From Pseudomonadota bacterium (GTDB lineage: Bacteria > Myxococcota_A > Polyangia > GCA-2747355), in the NCBI GenBank assembly GCA_016711215.1, contig JADJTL010000002.1:806001-870000 (forward strand): a stretch of DNA of 64,000 nucleotides, read 5' to 3'. The position numbers and the translations under genes are program-made. Within the stretch, counting starts at the first letter, position 1. Every line of letters starts with the position of its first letter. Positions 42,507 through 51,300 of this stretch are shown piece by piece. Below the pieces are notes generated by a model. That model did no database searches. It saw only the letters and a program-made list of their open reading frames with translations, and was not told the DNA's origin.

Positions 42507-44090
42507 CTAGTCGATGCCGCGCAGCGGTCGCTGCAGCCAGCGGGCGCTGACGAGCAGCAGCGCGCCGACGCCGAGCGCCAGGTAGCCCAGGCGGGCGAAG
42601 ACCGAGACATAGAGCTGTAGCGCGGCAGCGGCCGCGGGTGCTGTGGCGTCGGTGCCGGTGCTCGAGGGCAGCGCCGTCATCGCGGCGATCAGCCCGCCGA
42701 AGTGGTGCGAGTAGGAGCTGGCGAGGAACCAGGCGCCCATCAAGGTGCCGGCCAGATGGGGCGGCGCGAGGCGCGTCATCGCCGAGAGCCCGATTGGCGA
42801 GAGGCAGAGCTCGCCAGAGGTGTGCAGCAGGTAGAGCCCCAGCAACCAACGCAGCGCGACGCGGCCTTGGGCGTCGGCCCAAGCGGTGCCGGCTACCAGC
42901 ACGAGGTAGCCGAGGCCCAGTTGAAGCAGGGCCACGCCAAACTTCGTCGGTACTGAGGGGTCGCTGCCCCGCCGATTGAGCGTCGTCCAGAGCGCCGCGG
43001 CGGGGAGCCCGAGCGCGAGGAGGAAGAGCGGATTGGCCGCCTGCAGCACCGACGCGGGCAGCTCCGGGAGCGGGGTTTCGGGCGCCAGGGTGCGAAACAG
43101 GGCGCCGATCGGGCCGTGGGCGAGCGAGCGATCGACGTTGCGCGCGGCGAAGAGCGTCAGCGAGCTGCCTGCCTGCTCGAAGAGCGCCCAAAAAACCGTC
43201 GAGCAGGCCATCAGCACGAGGGCGAGCAGCAGCCGCCCGCGCGTCTGGGCGTCCGAGCGCAGCGCGACCCAGACCAACCCGCCGTAGACCGCGGCGCCGG
43301 CGCCGTAGAGTAGCCAGGCGACGAGCTCCGGCCGCCGCAGCGCGAAGGCCAGCAGCGGCACGGCCGCGAGGCTGCCGAGCACGATCAGCTGCAAGGCGCT
43401 GCGCCCGAGCCAGCGCCTTGCCCTCAGCGCCTCGAGGCTGGGCGGCTCGCCATGGCCCTCGAGCGCCGCGCGGCCGCGCCCGAACCACAGCAGGGCGACG
43501 AGCATGCCGATGCCGGCCAGGCCGAAGCCCCAATGCCAGTCGACGCGTTCGCCGAGGCTGCCGCAAATCAGGGGCGCGAGGAAGGCCCCGGCGTTGATCC
43601 CCATGTAAAAGATCGTGAAGCCCGCATCGCGGCGCGGATCACCCGTGGCGTAGAGGCGACCGACCAGGCTCGAGATGTTGGGTTTGAAGAAGCCGTTGCC
43701 GAGACAGAGCAAGGCCAGCGCGACGTAGAGCGCGAGCTCATGGCGGATCGCCATCACGAAGTGGCCAAGAGCCATCAAGACGGCGCCGAGCAGCACCGCC
43801 ACGCGATAGCCGAGCAGGCGGTCGGCGAGCACGCCGCCGGCGAGCGGACAGGCGTAGACGAGCGCACCGTAGGCGCCGTAGACGCCGTAGGCGCGGCGGT
43901 CCGAGTAGCGCAGGACACGGGTCATGTAGAGCGTCAGGAGCGAGCGCATACCGTAGAAGCTGAAGCGCTCCCATAGCTCGGTAATGAAGAGCACCCTCAG
44001 GCCGCGCGGATGGCGCCGGCGCCGCGGCCCGCCGGCGGGGAGGGCGTGCGTGGCCAGGGGGGCGGTGGCGCTGGCGTCTGGCTCGGGCAT
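42507..44090 (-). CDS. Proton-dependent oligopeptide transporter (POT/PTR2 family)
   Basis: The protein has 527 residues and 12-14 predicted transmembrane helices. ITELWERFSFYGMRSLL contains the E-x-x-E-R-F-x-Y-G motif that couples protons; GGVLADRLLGYR, LGNGFFKPNISSLVGRLY and GFTIFYMGINAGAFLAPLICG are the family consensus. It imports di- and tripeptides. The start ATG 44090 is at the normal distance from the ERF motif. The gene precedes the acyl-CoA synthetase on the same strand; no functional link is evident. Confidence 0.95.
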   Translation of the reverse strand: MPEPDASATAPLATHALPAGGPRRRRHPRGLRVLFITELWERFSFYGMRSLLTLYMTRVLRYSDRRAYGVYGAYGALVYACPLAGGVLADRLLGYRVAVLLGAVLMALGHFVMAIRHELALYVALALLCLGNGFFKPNISSLVGRLYATGDPRRDAGFTIFYMGINAGAFLAPLICGSLGERVDWHWGFGLAGIGMLVALLWFGRGRAALEGHGEPPSLEALRARRWLGRSALQLIVLGSLAAVPLLAFALRRPELVAWLLYGAGAAVYGGLVWVALRSDAQTRGRLLLALVLMACSTVFWALFEQAGSSLTLFAARNVDRSLAHGPIGALFRTLAPETPLPELPASVLQAANPLFLLALGLPAAALWTTLNRRGSDPSVPTKFGVALLQLGLGYLVLVAGTAWADAQGRVALRWLLGLYLLHTSGELCLSPIGLSAMTRLAPPHLAGTLMGAWFLASSYSHHFGGLIAAMTALPSSTGTDATAPAAAAALQLYVSVFARLGYLALGVGALLLVSARWLQRPLRGID

Positions 44091-44191
44091 CGCGACTCCG
44101 CTCGGGGGGCCGCGCAGTGTAACTCAAGAACCCGCCGCGGACGGCCGTGTTATCGTCGGCGCCCGTGGGGCGGCGAGGGGCGAGGAGAGCG

Positions 44192-44713
44192 ATGCCGGCA
44201 CGCAGTCATGGCGACGGGCACTTCGACCTGGGTTCGTTTGCGCGCCTCGGCCAGGGCGTGGTCTTCGAGCCGGGCGTCCTGGTTTTTCATCCCGAGCAGA
44301 TCGAGATCGGCGACGATGTTTACGTCGGGCATCAGACGATCCTCAAGGGCTACTATCGCGGGCGCCTGACGATCGGCTCCGGGACCTGGATCGGACAGCT
44401 CTGCTTTCTGCACGCCGGCGGCAACCTCACGATCGGCCGCGACGTCGGCATCGGACCCGGCGTCAAGATCGTCACCTCGTCGCATCGCCTCGATTCCACA
44501 GCGGTGCCGATCCTGCGCGCGCCGCTTGACTTCGCCCCGGTCGTGATCGAAGAGGGCGCGGATATCGGCGTCGGCGCGATCGTCCTGCCGGGCGTGACGA
44601 TCGGAGCGCGGGCGCAGGTCGGCGCGGGTGCCGTGGTCACGCGCGACGTGGCGCCGCTGGCGATCGTGGCCGGCAATCCGGCGCGCGAGCTGCGTCGCCG
44701 CGCCGCGCCTTAG
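44192..44713 (+). CDS. Hexapeptide-repeat (left-handed beta-helix) acyltransferase
   Basis: The protein has 173 residues from ATG 44192, after GAGGAGAG. Hexapeptide repeats: IEIGDDVYVG, LTIGSGTWIG, LTIGRDVGIGPGVKIVTSSHRLDS (the catalytic-type His in SSHRLD), VVIEEGADIGVGAIVLPGVTIGARAQVGAGAVVTRDVAPLAIVAGNPARELR. The VAGNPAR ending is typical of WbbJ/MaA-type O-acetyltransferases. The acceptor is unknown; a surface sugar or polysaccharide is likely by family. The start excludes an upstream open frame without family similarity. Confidence 0.92.
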   Translation: MPARSHGDGHFDLGSFARLGQGVVFEPGVLVFHPEQIEIGDDVYVGHQTILKGYYRGRLTIGSGTWIGQLCFLHAGGNLTIGRDVGIGPGVKIVTSSHRLDSTAVPILRAPLDFAPVVIEEGADIGVGAIVLPGVTIGARAQVGAGAVVTRDVAPLAIVAGNPARELRRRAAP

Positions 44714-44737
44714 GTTCCGCCGCGTTGGAGGTGCCCC

Positions 44738-44914
44738 ATTCGCTGGTTGCACGTGATCTACATCCCGCTGTGCCTGATCGTCGGCGCGTTCATCGGCTGG
44801 ACCCTGGCCGGCAGCCGGCAGGAGGCGGAGCTTGCCCGTCTGCGAGCGCTCGTCGATGCGGAGGAGCGTCGGCAGGCCGAGCGTCGCCTCGAGCGCGCGC
44901 GCGGGGCGTCCTGA
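44738..44914 (+). CDS. Tiny membrane protein, possibly starting at ATT
   Basis: The frame encodes about 58 residues: IRWLHVIYIPLCLIVGAFIGWTLAG, a single transmembrane helix near the N-terminus, then a highly charged helix QEAELARLRALVDAEERRQAERRLERARGAS, a cytoplasmic coiled-coil type tail. No ATG exists. A strong GGAGGTG lies six bases before ATT 44738; the alternatives are TTG 44747 and GTG 44753, both at poorer spacing. ATT starts are known for infC, so it is possible but unproven. It follows the acyltransferase by 24 bases. It resembles small single-helix proteins of unknown role. Confidence 0.55.
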   Translation: MRWLHVIYIPLCLIVGAFIGWTLAGSRQEAELARLRALVDAEERRQAERRLERARGAS

Positions 44915-45199
44915 GTCCACGGCGGCCGGCGCGCACCGCCCCTCACCGCGGACGGTCCTCTTCCGCGGGTCGGCAGGCCGAGCCGCGGTGGGCGGCGTGC
45001 CCGGGCGACGCCGGCGGGCGACCGCCGGGCGCTTGCGGTAACTCGACGACCACGACCGAATTGTTGTAGAACACGGCTGACTGCTACGCACACCTGATCC
45101 GAGGGCGCCGACGCGCTGTTGCCGACGCGCTGTTGGTGACCTGTGGCCCCTTGGGTCGACTTCGGGTAACGGTGCGGCGGCGGAGAGCGGAGGAAGACG
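44915..45199. other. 285-base intergenic region without a recognisable gene
   Basis: It contains a duplicated GCCGACGCGCTGTT (around 45104-45133) and otherwise GC-rich sequence. I found no convincing promoter, terminator or structured RNA. The 3' end carries GGAGGAAGACG, the ribosome-binding site of the DUF2934 gene. Confidence 0.6.
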
Positions 45200-45457
45200 A
45201 TGAGCATGGCCACCACGAAGAAGAACAACAGCAAGGCGGAGACCTCGAGCGCGGCGCTCGGCGCTGCCCGGGCTGCTGCCAGCGCGCCCCCCAAGGCCGC
45301 CGCTGGCGCGCCTCGTGGCGGACTGCGGCGCACACCGTCAAAGGAAGAGATCGCGACGCGAGCCTACGAGCTCTACCTCGAGCGCGGCTGCACCGATGGC
45401 CACGCCGACGAGGACTGGGCCGAGGCCGAGCGCGACCTCTCGGCCAACAAGAACTAG
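45200..45457 (+). CDS. DUF2934-family small protein
   Basis: The protein has 85 residues. The N-terminal half is Lys/Ala/Ser-rich and disordered; the C-terminal half has EEIATRAYELYLERGCTDGHADEDWAEAERDL, the DUF2934 signature (E-E-I-A-x-R-A-Y-E-x-Y-x-x-R-G-x3-G-H-A-x-E-D-W). ATG 45200 follows GGAGGAAGACG. The family is widespread in proteobacteria and actinobacteria, and its function is unknown. A 353-base gap follows. Confidence 0.88.
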   Translation: MSMATTKKNNSKAETSSAALGAARAAASAPPKAAAGAPRGGLRRTPSKEEIATRAYELYLERGCTDGHADEDWAEAERDLSANKN

Positions 45458-45618
45458 CGACGCCAAGAGCAGCGTGGGGCGGGTGGACGGCGCGCGCCGC
45501 GGGCCGCCTCGTCATCGGTGGCTGTGGCCGGAAGGCCGGGCGCTGGCGCTCATCTCGCCGCGCGCCGCTCAGCGGCTGTGCGCGCCGCTCAACGGCGCTG
45601 CGTCGCGATTCCTGATCG

Positions 45619-45662
45619 TGCGGCCAATCTGGCGTGCGGCCAATCTGGCGTGCGGCCAATCT
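45619..45662. repeat. Tandem repeat of TGCGGCCAATCTGGCG
   Basis: Two exact 16-bp copies plus a 12-base third copy lie within the gene-free stretch 45458-45810, which also holds two copies of TAGAGATCAGC near 45754-45775. Nothing else is recognised there. Confidence 0.9.
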
Positions 45663-45810
45663 GAGGCGGGGCTGGCGGGACCACGCTGGTCGGGGCCTTT
45701 CGTCTCGAGCGCCCCAGTCGTCGCCGCTGCTTGGCAGTCCCTAAGATCCGCAATAGAGATCAGCGTTAGAGATCAGCAATCGCGGCGCCATGGACAATCA
45801 TGAGTGAGAC

Positions 45811-47193
45811 ATGAGTGAGAAGCTTGAGTCGACCACGCGCTTGAGCCTGGCGGCCGCCTTGCGGCATGTATTGGCGCAGGTCGCGAAGCTGTTGGAGCAG
45901 GACGATCCGCTGCCCCTGCTGCAGGCGGACGCGCCCTTCGAACTCGCGTTGCGGGGCTGGCGCAAGGCGGTCGAGGCGCAGACCGGCAGCGCCTCCGTCC
46001 AGCGCTCGCGCGAGCTCGAGCAGGCCAAGCTGGAGCTGATGGGCCGCGTCGCTCAGCAGCAGAAGGCCTGCGACGACCTCCAGACGCGCAACAAGGAGCT
46101 GCTCGACCAGCTCGTCAAGCAGAAGAAGCATGAGGACACGATCAAGCAGCGTCTGCTGGAGGCGCAGTTCTCCGGTGGCGGCCTCAAGGCCGAGGCCAAG
46201 CAGCTCGACCTCGAGATCCGCGAGCTCCGACGGCGCGTGCGCGAGCTCGAGGGCGGGCCGCCGCTGACGCCGGCCGAGGCCGCGCCGACCTCGAAGGCCG
46301 CACCCGTACAGGCCGAGAGTGCGCCGCCGGCAGGCGAGGGTGGGGCGGGCGCCGCGCCGGCGGCCACGCTCGGATCGGTCGCCGGCGCGCCGCTGCAGCC
46401 GCCCCTGGCGCTGGCCGTCTCCGACCGCCGTGCGGCAGCGGAGCAGGCGTTCCGCGATCTCTGGAAGCCGAAGCCCGTGGAGGCAGCGCCCTTGAGCGTT
46501 GCGCCGGAGGGCGCGGTTCCCCTCGAGCTCGGGGCTCAGCCCGGGGGCGCGGTCCAGGTTGCCGCGGAGGTCGCGGCCGAGGTCGCGGCGCAGGTCACGG
46601 CCGAGTTCAGGGTCGAGTTCAAGCCTGAGTTCGAGCCCGTGCCAAAGACCAGCGCCGAGGCACGTCCCCAGCGGAGCGCGCTGGCCACCGCCAAGGCCGC
46701 CAGCGCGTCAGAGCCCGCGAGCGCGTCGAGGCCTCCCGGGTCGCCCAAGTCGGCAGCGACGGCATTGATCCGCACGCACGGGTCGCAGGCGCGCGCCTCT
46801 GCTGGTCCGCCGCGGAGGACCGGCTCGCCGAAGAGAGCGGCAGCCCGGACCAACGCGGTCAAGCCGAGCCCGGCCCGGCCCAGCCCGGTCAGCAAGAGCG
46901 CGAAGCAGGCGGCACCGAAGCAGGCGGCGAAGCAGGCGGCAGTGAAGCGGTCCGCGAAGCAGGCGGCACCGAAGCAGGCGGCGAAGCAGGCGGCAGTGAA
47001 GCGGTCCGCGAAGCAGGCGGCACCGAAGCAGGCGGCGAAGCAGGCGGCAGTGAAGCGGTCCGCGAAGCAGGCGGCGCCGAAGCCGGCGGCGAAGCAGGCC
47101 GCCGCGAAGCAGGCGCCGAAGCAGGCGGCGCCGAAGCGGTCCGCGAAGCAGGCCGCGGGCCGCAGGCCGAGCGGGTCGAGGAAGCCGAAGTAG
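45811..47193 (+). CDS. Coiled-coil protein with a lysine/alanine-repeat C-terminal tail
   Basis: The protein has 460 residues. Residues about 70-150 (RSRELEQAKLELMGRVAQQQKACDDLQTRNKELLDQLVKQKKHED, EIRELRRRVRELEGG) form a coiled coil. The middle is Ala/Pro/Glu-rich with VAAEVAAEVAAQVTAEFRVEFKPEFEP. From about residue 345 the tail becomes strongly basic, with KQAAPKQAAKQAAVKRSA repeats, resembling histone H1-like and AlgP-like tails that bind DNA or RNA. Start: ATG 45811; the preceding in-frame region is not coding-like and the ribosome-binding site is weak. It is plus-strand, upstream of rpmB. Nucleic-acid binding of the tail is inferred from composition only. Confidence 0.75.
   Translation: MSEKLESTTRLSLAAALRHVLAQVAKLLEQDDPLPLLQADAPFELALRGWRKAVEAQTGSASVQRSRELEQAKLELMGRVAQQQKACDDLQTRNKELLDQLVKQKKHEDTIKQRLLEAQFSGGGLKAEAKQLDLEIRELRRRVRELEGGPPLTPAEAAPTSKAAPVQAESAPPAGEGGAGAAPAATLGSVAGAPLQPPLALAVSDRRAAAEQAFRDLWKPKPVEAAPLSVAPEGAVPLELGAQPGGAVQVAAEVAAEVAAQVTAEFRVEFKPEFEPVPKTSAEARPQRSALATAKAASASEPASASRPPGSPKSAATALIRTHGSQARASAGPPRRTGSPKRAAARTNAVKPSPARPSPVSKSAKQAAPKQAAKQAAVKRSAKQAAPKQAAKQAAVKRSAKQAAPKQAAKQAAVKRSAKQAAPKPAAKQAAAKQAPKQAAPKRSAKQAAGRRPSGSRKPK
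46900..47061 (+). repeat. Three near-identical 54-bp in-frame repeats
   Basis: Each 54-bp unit encodes 18 residues, AKQAAPKQAAKQAAVKRS. The copies are identical as far as I could compare by eye, then degenerate copies continue to about 47150. All lie within the tail of the coiled-coil protein. Confidence 0.93.
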
Positions 47194-47378
47194 CGCACGT
47201 GGTCGCGGTCAGCGTCGGCTTGGCGTTGCGCACGCCCGAACCACGCCCACACGCCCACACCACTGGCGGGACATTCGTTGACAGCACCGAGCCGATGATC
47301 TACACCACGCCCCCAGTTCGGCTGGCGCGGCGCGACTGACGCGCCGCGCGACTGACGCGGTTGAGGGAAGGTGATCTG

Positions 47379-47618
47379 ATGGCCTGGCGCTGTAGCTTGA
47401 CCGGTGCACGTCCGAACGTGGCGAACACCGTCTCTCACTCCAACATCAAGACGAAGTCGCTGCAGCTACCCAATTTGCGCAACAAGCGCTTGTGGCTCGA
47501 GTCGCAGCAGCGCTTCGTGCGCGTCCGCCTCTCGGCGCGGGCGCTGCGTACCGTCACCCGGCAGGGCCTCGATCGCTTCTTGGCCGAGCAGGGGCTGCGT
47601 CTCGGCGACGTTACCTAA
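47379..47618 (+). CDS. rpmB: 50S ribosomal protein bL28
   Basis: The protein has 79 residues. The sequence follows the bL28 pattern: MAWRCSLTGARPNVANTVSHSNIKTKSLQLPNLRNKRLW, then RVRLSARALRTVTRQGLDRFL. Only one Cys is present, so it is the zinc-free type. The Shine-Dalgarno AAGGTGAT lies directly upstream. The start is ATG 47379; an upstream in-frame start at 47361 would add a short unconserved extension and is not chosen. Confidence 0.95.
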   Translation: MAWRCSLTGARPNVANTVSHSNIKTKSLQLPNLRNKRLWLESQQRFVRVRLSARALRTVTRQGLDRFLAEQGLRLGDVT

Positions 47619-47688
47619 GCAGCGCTAAGCAGCGCTAAGCACCCGCTAAGCACCCAGACCCCCCCGTCGTCGCGCCGATCAGCAGAGC

Positions 47689-48219
47689 TCAGCCTGGGCG
47701 CAGCCGGCGGAGCTGGCGTGCCAGCCTCAGCTCGTTGACCTTCTGGCCGAGCGTAGCATCCCGAAGCAGGCGGCGAGCCAGCGCGGCGCTGCCCAGCCCG
47801 ACGTGTGCGGCGACCGCGCGAACCGAACACTCGCAGGCCACGAAGAGGTCGAGCAACGCCGCGATGGCGGAGGCGTAGCCGGCACTGCGGGGCCCCGGCG
47901 GTGGTGCGGCGGCCAGCCAGGTCGACAACGCTGCGGGTGGGCGATAGTCGGCAAGCGCGACCGGGGCGCGCCATTCGAGCGCCAGCCGCAGCCGCAGCGC
48001 CCGCAACGCCATACGCCGATTCTCGTGCTGAGACCGCGTCCGCGTCGCCTCGGCCGCCAGCCCCGTCGGGCGGTGGTGTAGGCGCACCGCGCTGCTGGTC
48101 TTGTTGCGCTTCTGACCACCTGGTCCGGAGCCGCGAAAGGTCTGAAGCTCGCACTGTGCGAGCAGGGCCGCGTCGCTGAGCGCGAGAAAGGCCGCCGCCG
48201 GCAGGGCGAGATCGCTCAT
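47689..48219 (-). CDS. Release-factor-like GGQ-domain protein
   Basis: The protein has 176 residues. FRGSGPGGQKRNKTSSAVRLHHRPTGL carries the GGQ tripeptide that triggers peptidyl-tRNA hydrolysis in class I release factors and ArfB/YaeJ-type rescue factors. No codon-recognition domain is present. The C-terminal ~60 residues (YASAIAALLDLFVACECSVRAVAAHVGLGSAALARRLLRD) differ from the basic tail of ArfB and resemble a helix-turn-helix-like extension seen in a subgroup of release-factor-like proteins. Start ATG 48219. Likely involved in ribosome rescue or organised peptidyl-tRNA cleavage; whether it acts on ribosomes is unknown. Confidence 0.82.
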   Translation of the reverse strand: MSDLALPAAAFLALSDAALLAQCELQTFRGSGPGGQKRNKTSSAVRLHHRPTGLAAEATRTRSQHENRRMALRALRLRLALEWRAPVALADYRPPAALSTWLAAAPPPGPRSAGYASAIAALLDLFVACECSVRAVAAHVGLGSAALARRLLRDATLGQKVNELRLARQLRRLRPG

Positions 48220-48336
48220 CAGGGAAGCATCGCCGATGCGCCCGAAGGCCCGCAACCCGGCCCCGCGACGCCCGCCCCGCGGACGGGTCGCGGCGCGCCC
48301 GCCCCCGAGAGTTGACCCCTTCACCGCCGGTCCGGC

Positions 48337-51300
48337 ATGGTCGCTGCTGGGATGATGCGACTGCTCCTCCGCGCCCTGCGATTGCTCCTGGTGCTCTTGC
48401 TGGCGCTTGGCGCCGCCCTGACCTGTTGGCTGCGCTTTGCCCCCGACGATCTGCTGCGCCGCGCCCTCGTCGTTGTCGCCCGTCGGGCGCTCGCGCTTCC
48501 CGCGCTCGACCTCGAGGCGCTGGAGCTGCACCTCGGTCTCCGCGGCGCGATCAGACTGCGTGGTCTGGTGGTTGGCCCGCCGCGTGGCTTCACGCTGTCG
48601 ACGCTGACCCTCGAGCGCCTGACGCTGCGCTACGACCTGCGGGGCCTGCCCCGGGGCGTGATCATCATCAGCCGCTTCGAGGTCGAGCGCCCGGTCGTGC
48701 GCCTGGAGCGGCGGGGCGAGCGCGCGAGCTGGCTGGCCTTGGCGGGGGCTGCGGCGCCGGCGCCCGTCGCAGCGCCAGCCGAGCCTGCACCCACGGCAGC
48801 GTCGCCGGTGCCGGCGGGTCTCGACCTGCGCCTGCGAGCGGCGCGGCTGCACGGCATCGCGATCTACTTCGATGACGGCGCCCGGCGCTTGGTGCTCGAT
48901 GGGTTAGAGCTGCGCGCGCGGGCGCGGCTGGTCGGTGGTGGGGGGCAGGCACGCGTGGTGGTGGCGCTCGCCCCACCGTCGACGCAGCGCAGCAGCGTGG
49001 GTCTGGCGCTGCGCGCGCCGGTGGCGCTGCGCGCGACGCTCGACACCCGCTTGCGCGCGGTGCTCGACGTTGAGGCCATCGCGCCGCTGCGGGCGGCGTT
49101 GAGCGCGCGCCTCGACCTGCGCACCGAGACGCTCGCGGCGCCCTGGGCCCTGCCCCCGACCGCGCTGGCGCTGCGCTGCGATGCCGAGGCCGACCAACGC
49201 AAGGGCCAGGCTCGCTTGCGCCGCTTGACCCTGGATCTCAACGGCGCGCGCCTCTTGCAGCTCAAGGGGAGGGCAGAGGGTCTCAATCGTCTGACGCGCG
49301 TGCGGGCGGAGCTCTCACGGCTCCTGCTGCCCTTGGCGGCGCTCCTGCCCTATGCGCGGCTCCTCCAGCCTGGGCTGCGCGCGACGGGCACCGTGGCTGC
49401 CAACGCGCTCCGCGCCGAGTTCTCCCTGCCCTCGGGCGGGCAAGCGCGGCTCAAGACGCTGAAGGGTACCGTCTCATTGGACGCCGTGGGTGGCGCCTTG
49501 CCGACGGCGGGGGTGGCGCTGCGTGGGCTCGATGGCCGGCTCGACTTCGACGTCGCGCCCGGCCGTGCGGCGCTGACGCGGCGCAGCGGGCTGAAGGGCT
49601 CGATCGCCCATGATGGCGCCGCCCGGCTGCGGCTCAGCTGGCGCGAGCTGCGCGCCGGTCCTGCCGCCGTCGGCGATCTCACGCTGAAGCTGCGGGGTGG
49701 CTTCGACCTGCAAGACCTGCGGCCGACCGCCTTCGACGCCGACGCCGAGCTGCGCATCGGCTCCCTGCGGCAGCAACACCCGCGCTTCGGCTTGCTGCAG
49801 ACCAGCGCGCGCCTGAGCGCCCACCTCAGCGGCCAGGCGGAGGAGCGGCGGGCGGAGCTCTCCGCCCTGCGCCTCCAAGTGGGGCGGCACCTGCGCGTCG
49901 CTCTTTCGGCCTCGACCCGCGATTGGGCCGCAGCCGCGGGTGAGGCGCGCCTGGAGCTCGAGCCCTTGGCGCTGGCTGGCCTCTGGCAGGAGCTTCCCGG
50001 CCCGTTGCGCCAGACCCTGCCGCTGCGCGACCTCGGCGGGGAGGTAACGCTGACCGCCACCCTCCGCGGGGCGCGCCCCGCGGCCGGCACCTCGCCCCTG
50101 CGCCTGCCGCTGGAGCTGAGGGCGCGGCTTGGCTTGCGCGAGGTGCGCCTCGCCCAGCGCGCGTCGGGTACCGAGCCGGCTGCCGATCGGGCAGGGGACG
50201 CGGCGCTGAGCCTCGCCGGCCTGAGCGGCGAGGTCAACGCCGCCAGCGCGCGCGGCCACGCGAAGCTCGACGGCCGCCTGGCCGTGGCCAGCCTCCAGCA
50301 GCCTGGCCGTGGGCTGCGGCTCCGTGGGCTCGCGCTGCCCTTCGCCCTGACCTTGTCCCCGCGGGCCATCAACGCCGAGGCGCAGCTGGCCGTCGGACGT
50401 CTCGAGCAGCGGCAGGCCGGGGCGACCCTGCGCCAGCGTGAGCTGGCGCTGACTGCGCGCGCCAGCGCTGCGCTGCCGCTCGAGCAGCTCCTGGCGGGCC
50501 GCACGGTGGCGCTGCGCCGCGCCAGCCTGGCCCTGACCTTGGCGGCCGCCCAAACGGCCGCCACCCAGCAGGGCGTCGACCTCGTCCTCGATCGCCTGCG
50601 GGGTCGCCTCGACGCCGAGCTCGATCCGCGCCGGGCCGCCGCGCCGCTGCGCTGGGAGGCAGGACTGGACCTGGGCGCGCTGCGCGAGCGTGTGCAGGGT
50701 GCGCGCCTCGCTGCCCTGGCGCTCAAGCTGCGCGGGGTAGCCGGCGGTTGGCGGGCGCGCCTGCCAATCTCCGTCGTCACGCCCGCCGAGCTTTGGGGAG
50801 GGCTGGAGGGCGAGCTCACCCTCGGCCGCTTGGCGCATGGTGCGCTGCTGCACCCGCTGGTGGCGACGCGGCTCGGGTTGGCGGCACGACTGGTCTCGCA
50901 GGGGCCCTTCGAGCTGCAGCGGCTCGAGCTTGCGCTGCCTACGCTCGGCCTGAGCGCCGCCGCGTCGGGCACCCTCGAGCGACCGTGGGAGCTCCTCGCT
51001 GCCGGCGGCCGCTACGCGGAGCTCCCAGGCTTCGACCTGAGGCTGCGCGGCGACCTCAGCAACCCCAGCGCGAGCGAGTTCGCCGCCGCCCGCGCGTTAC
51101 ACCATGGGCTGCGAAGTGCCGGTGCGCTCGGATTGCAGCTCCACCTGCGGGCCATCGATCCCACCCGCTTGCAGGTCGAGGGATGGCTCCGCGCGCGCCG
51201 CTTCAGCCTCTGGCTCGACGGTCCACCCCAGGCGATCGCCGCGGCCGGGCCGCAGGGCGCCGGCTGGCTACGCTCGCGGCTGCACCTCGCTGGCCTCGAC

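Noticed and set aside
46900..47061. 54-bp repeats considered as a CRISPR array
   Set aside because: The repeats are contiguous, in frame and coding, with no unique spacers and no cas genes.
49350..50972. Long open frames on the minus strand opposite the AsmA-like gene
   Set aside because: Composition is extreme Arg/Ser/Ala with no motif; they mirror the coding bias of the plus-strand gene.
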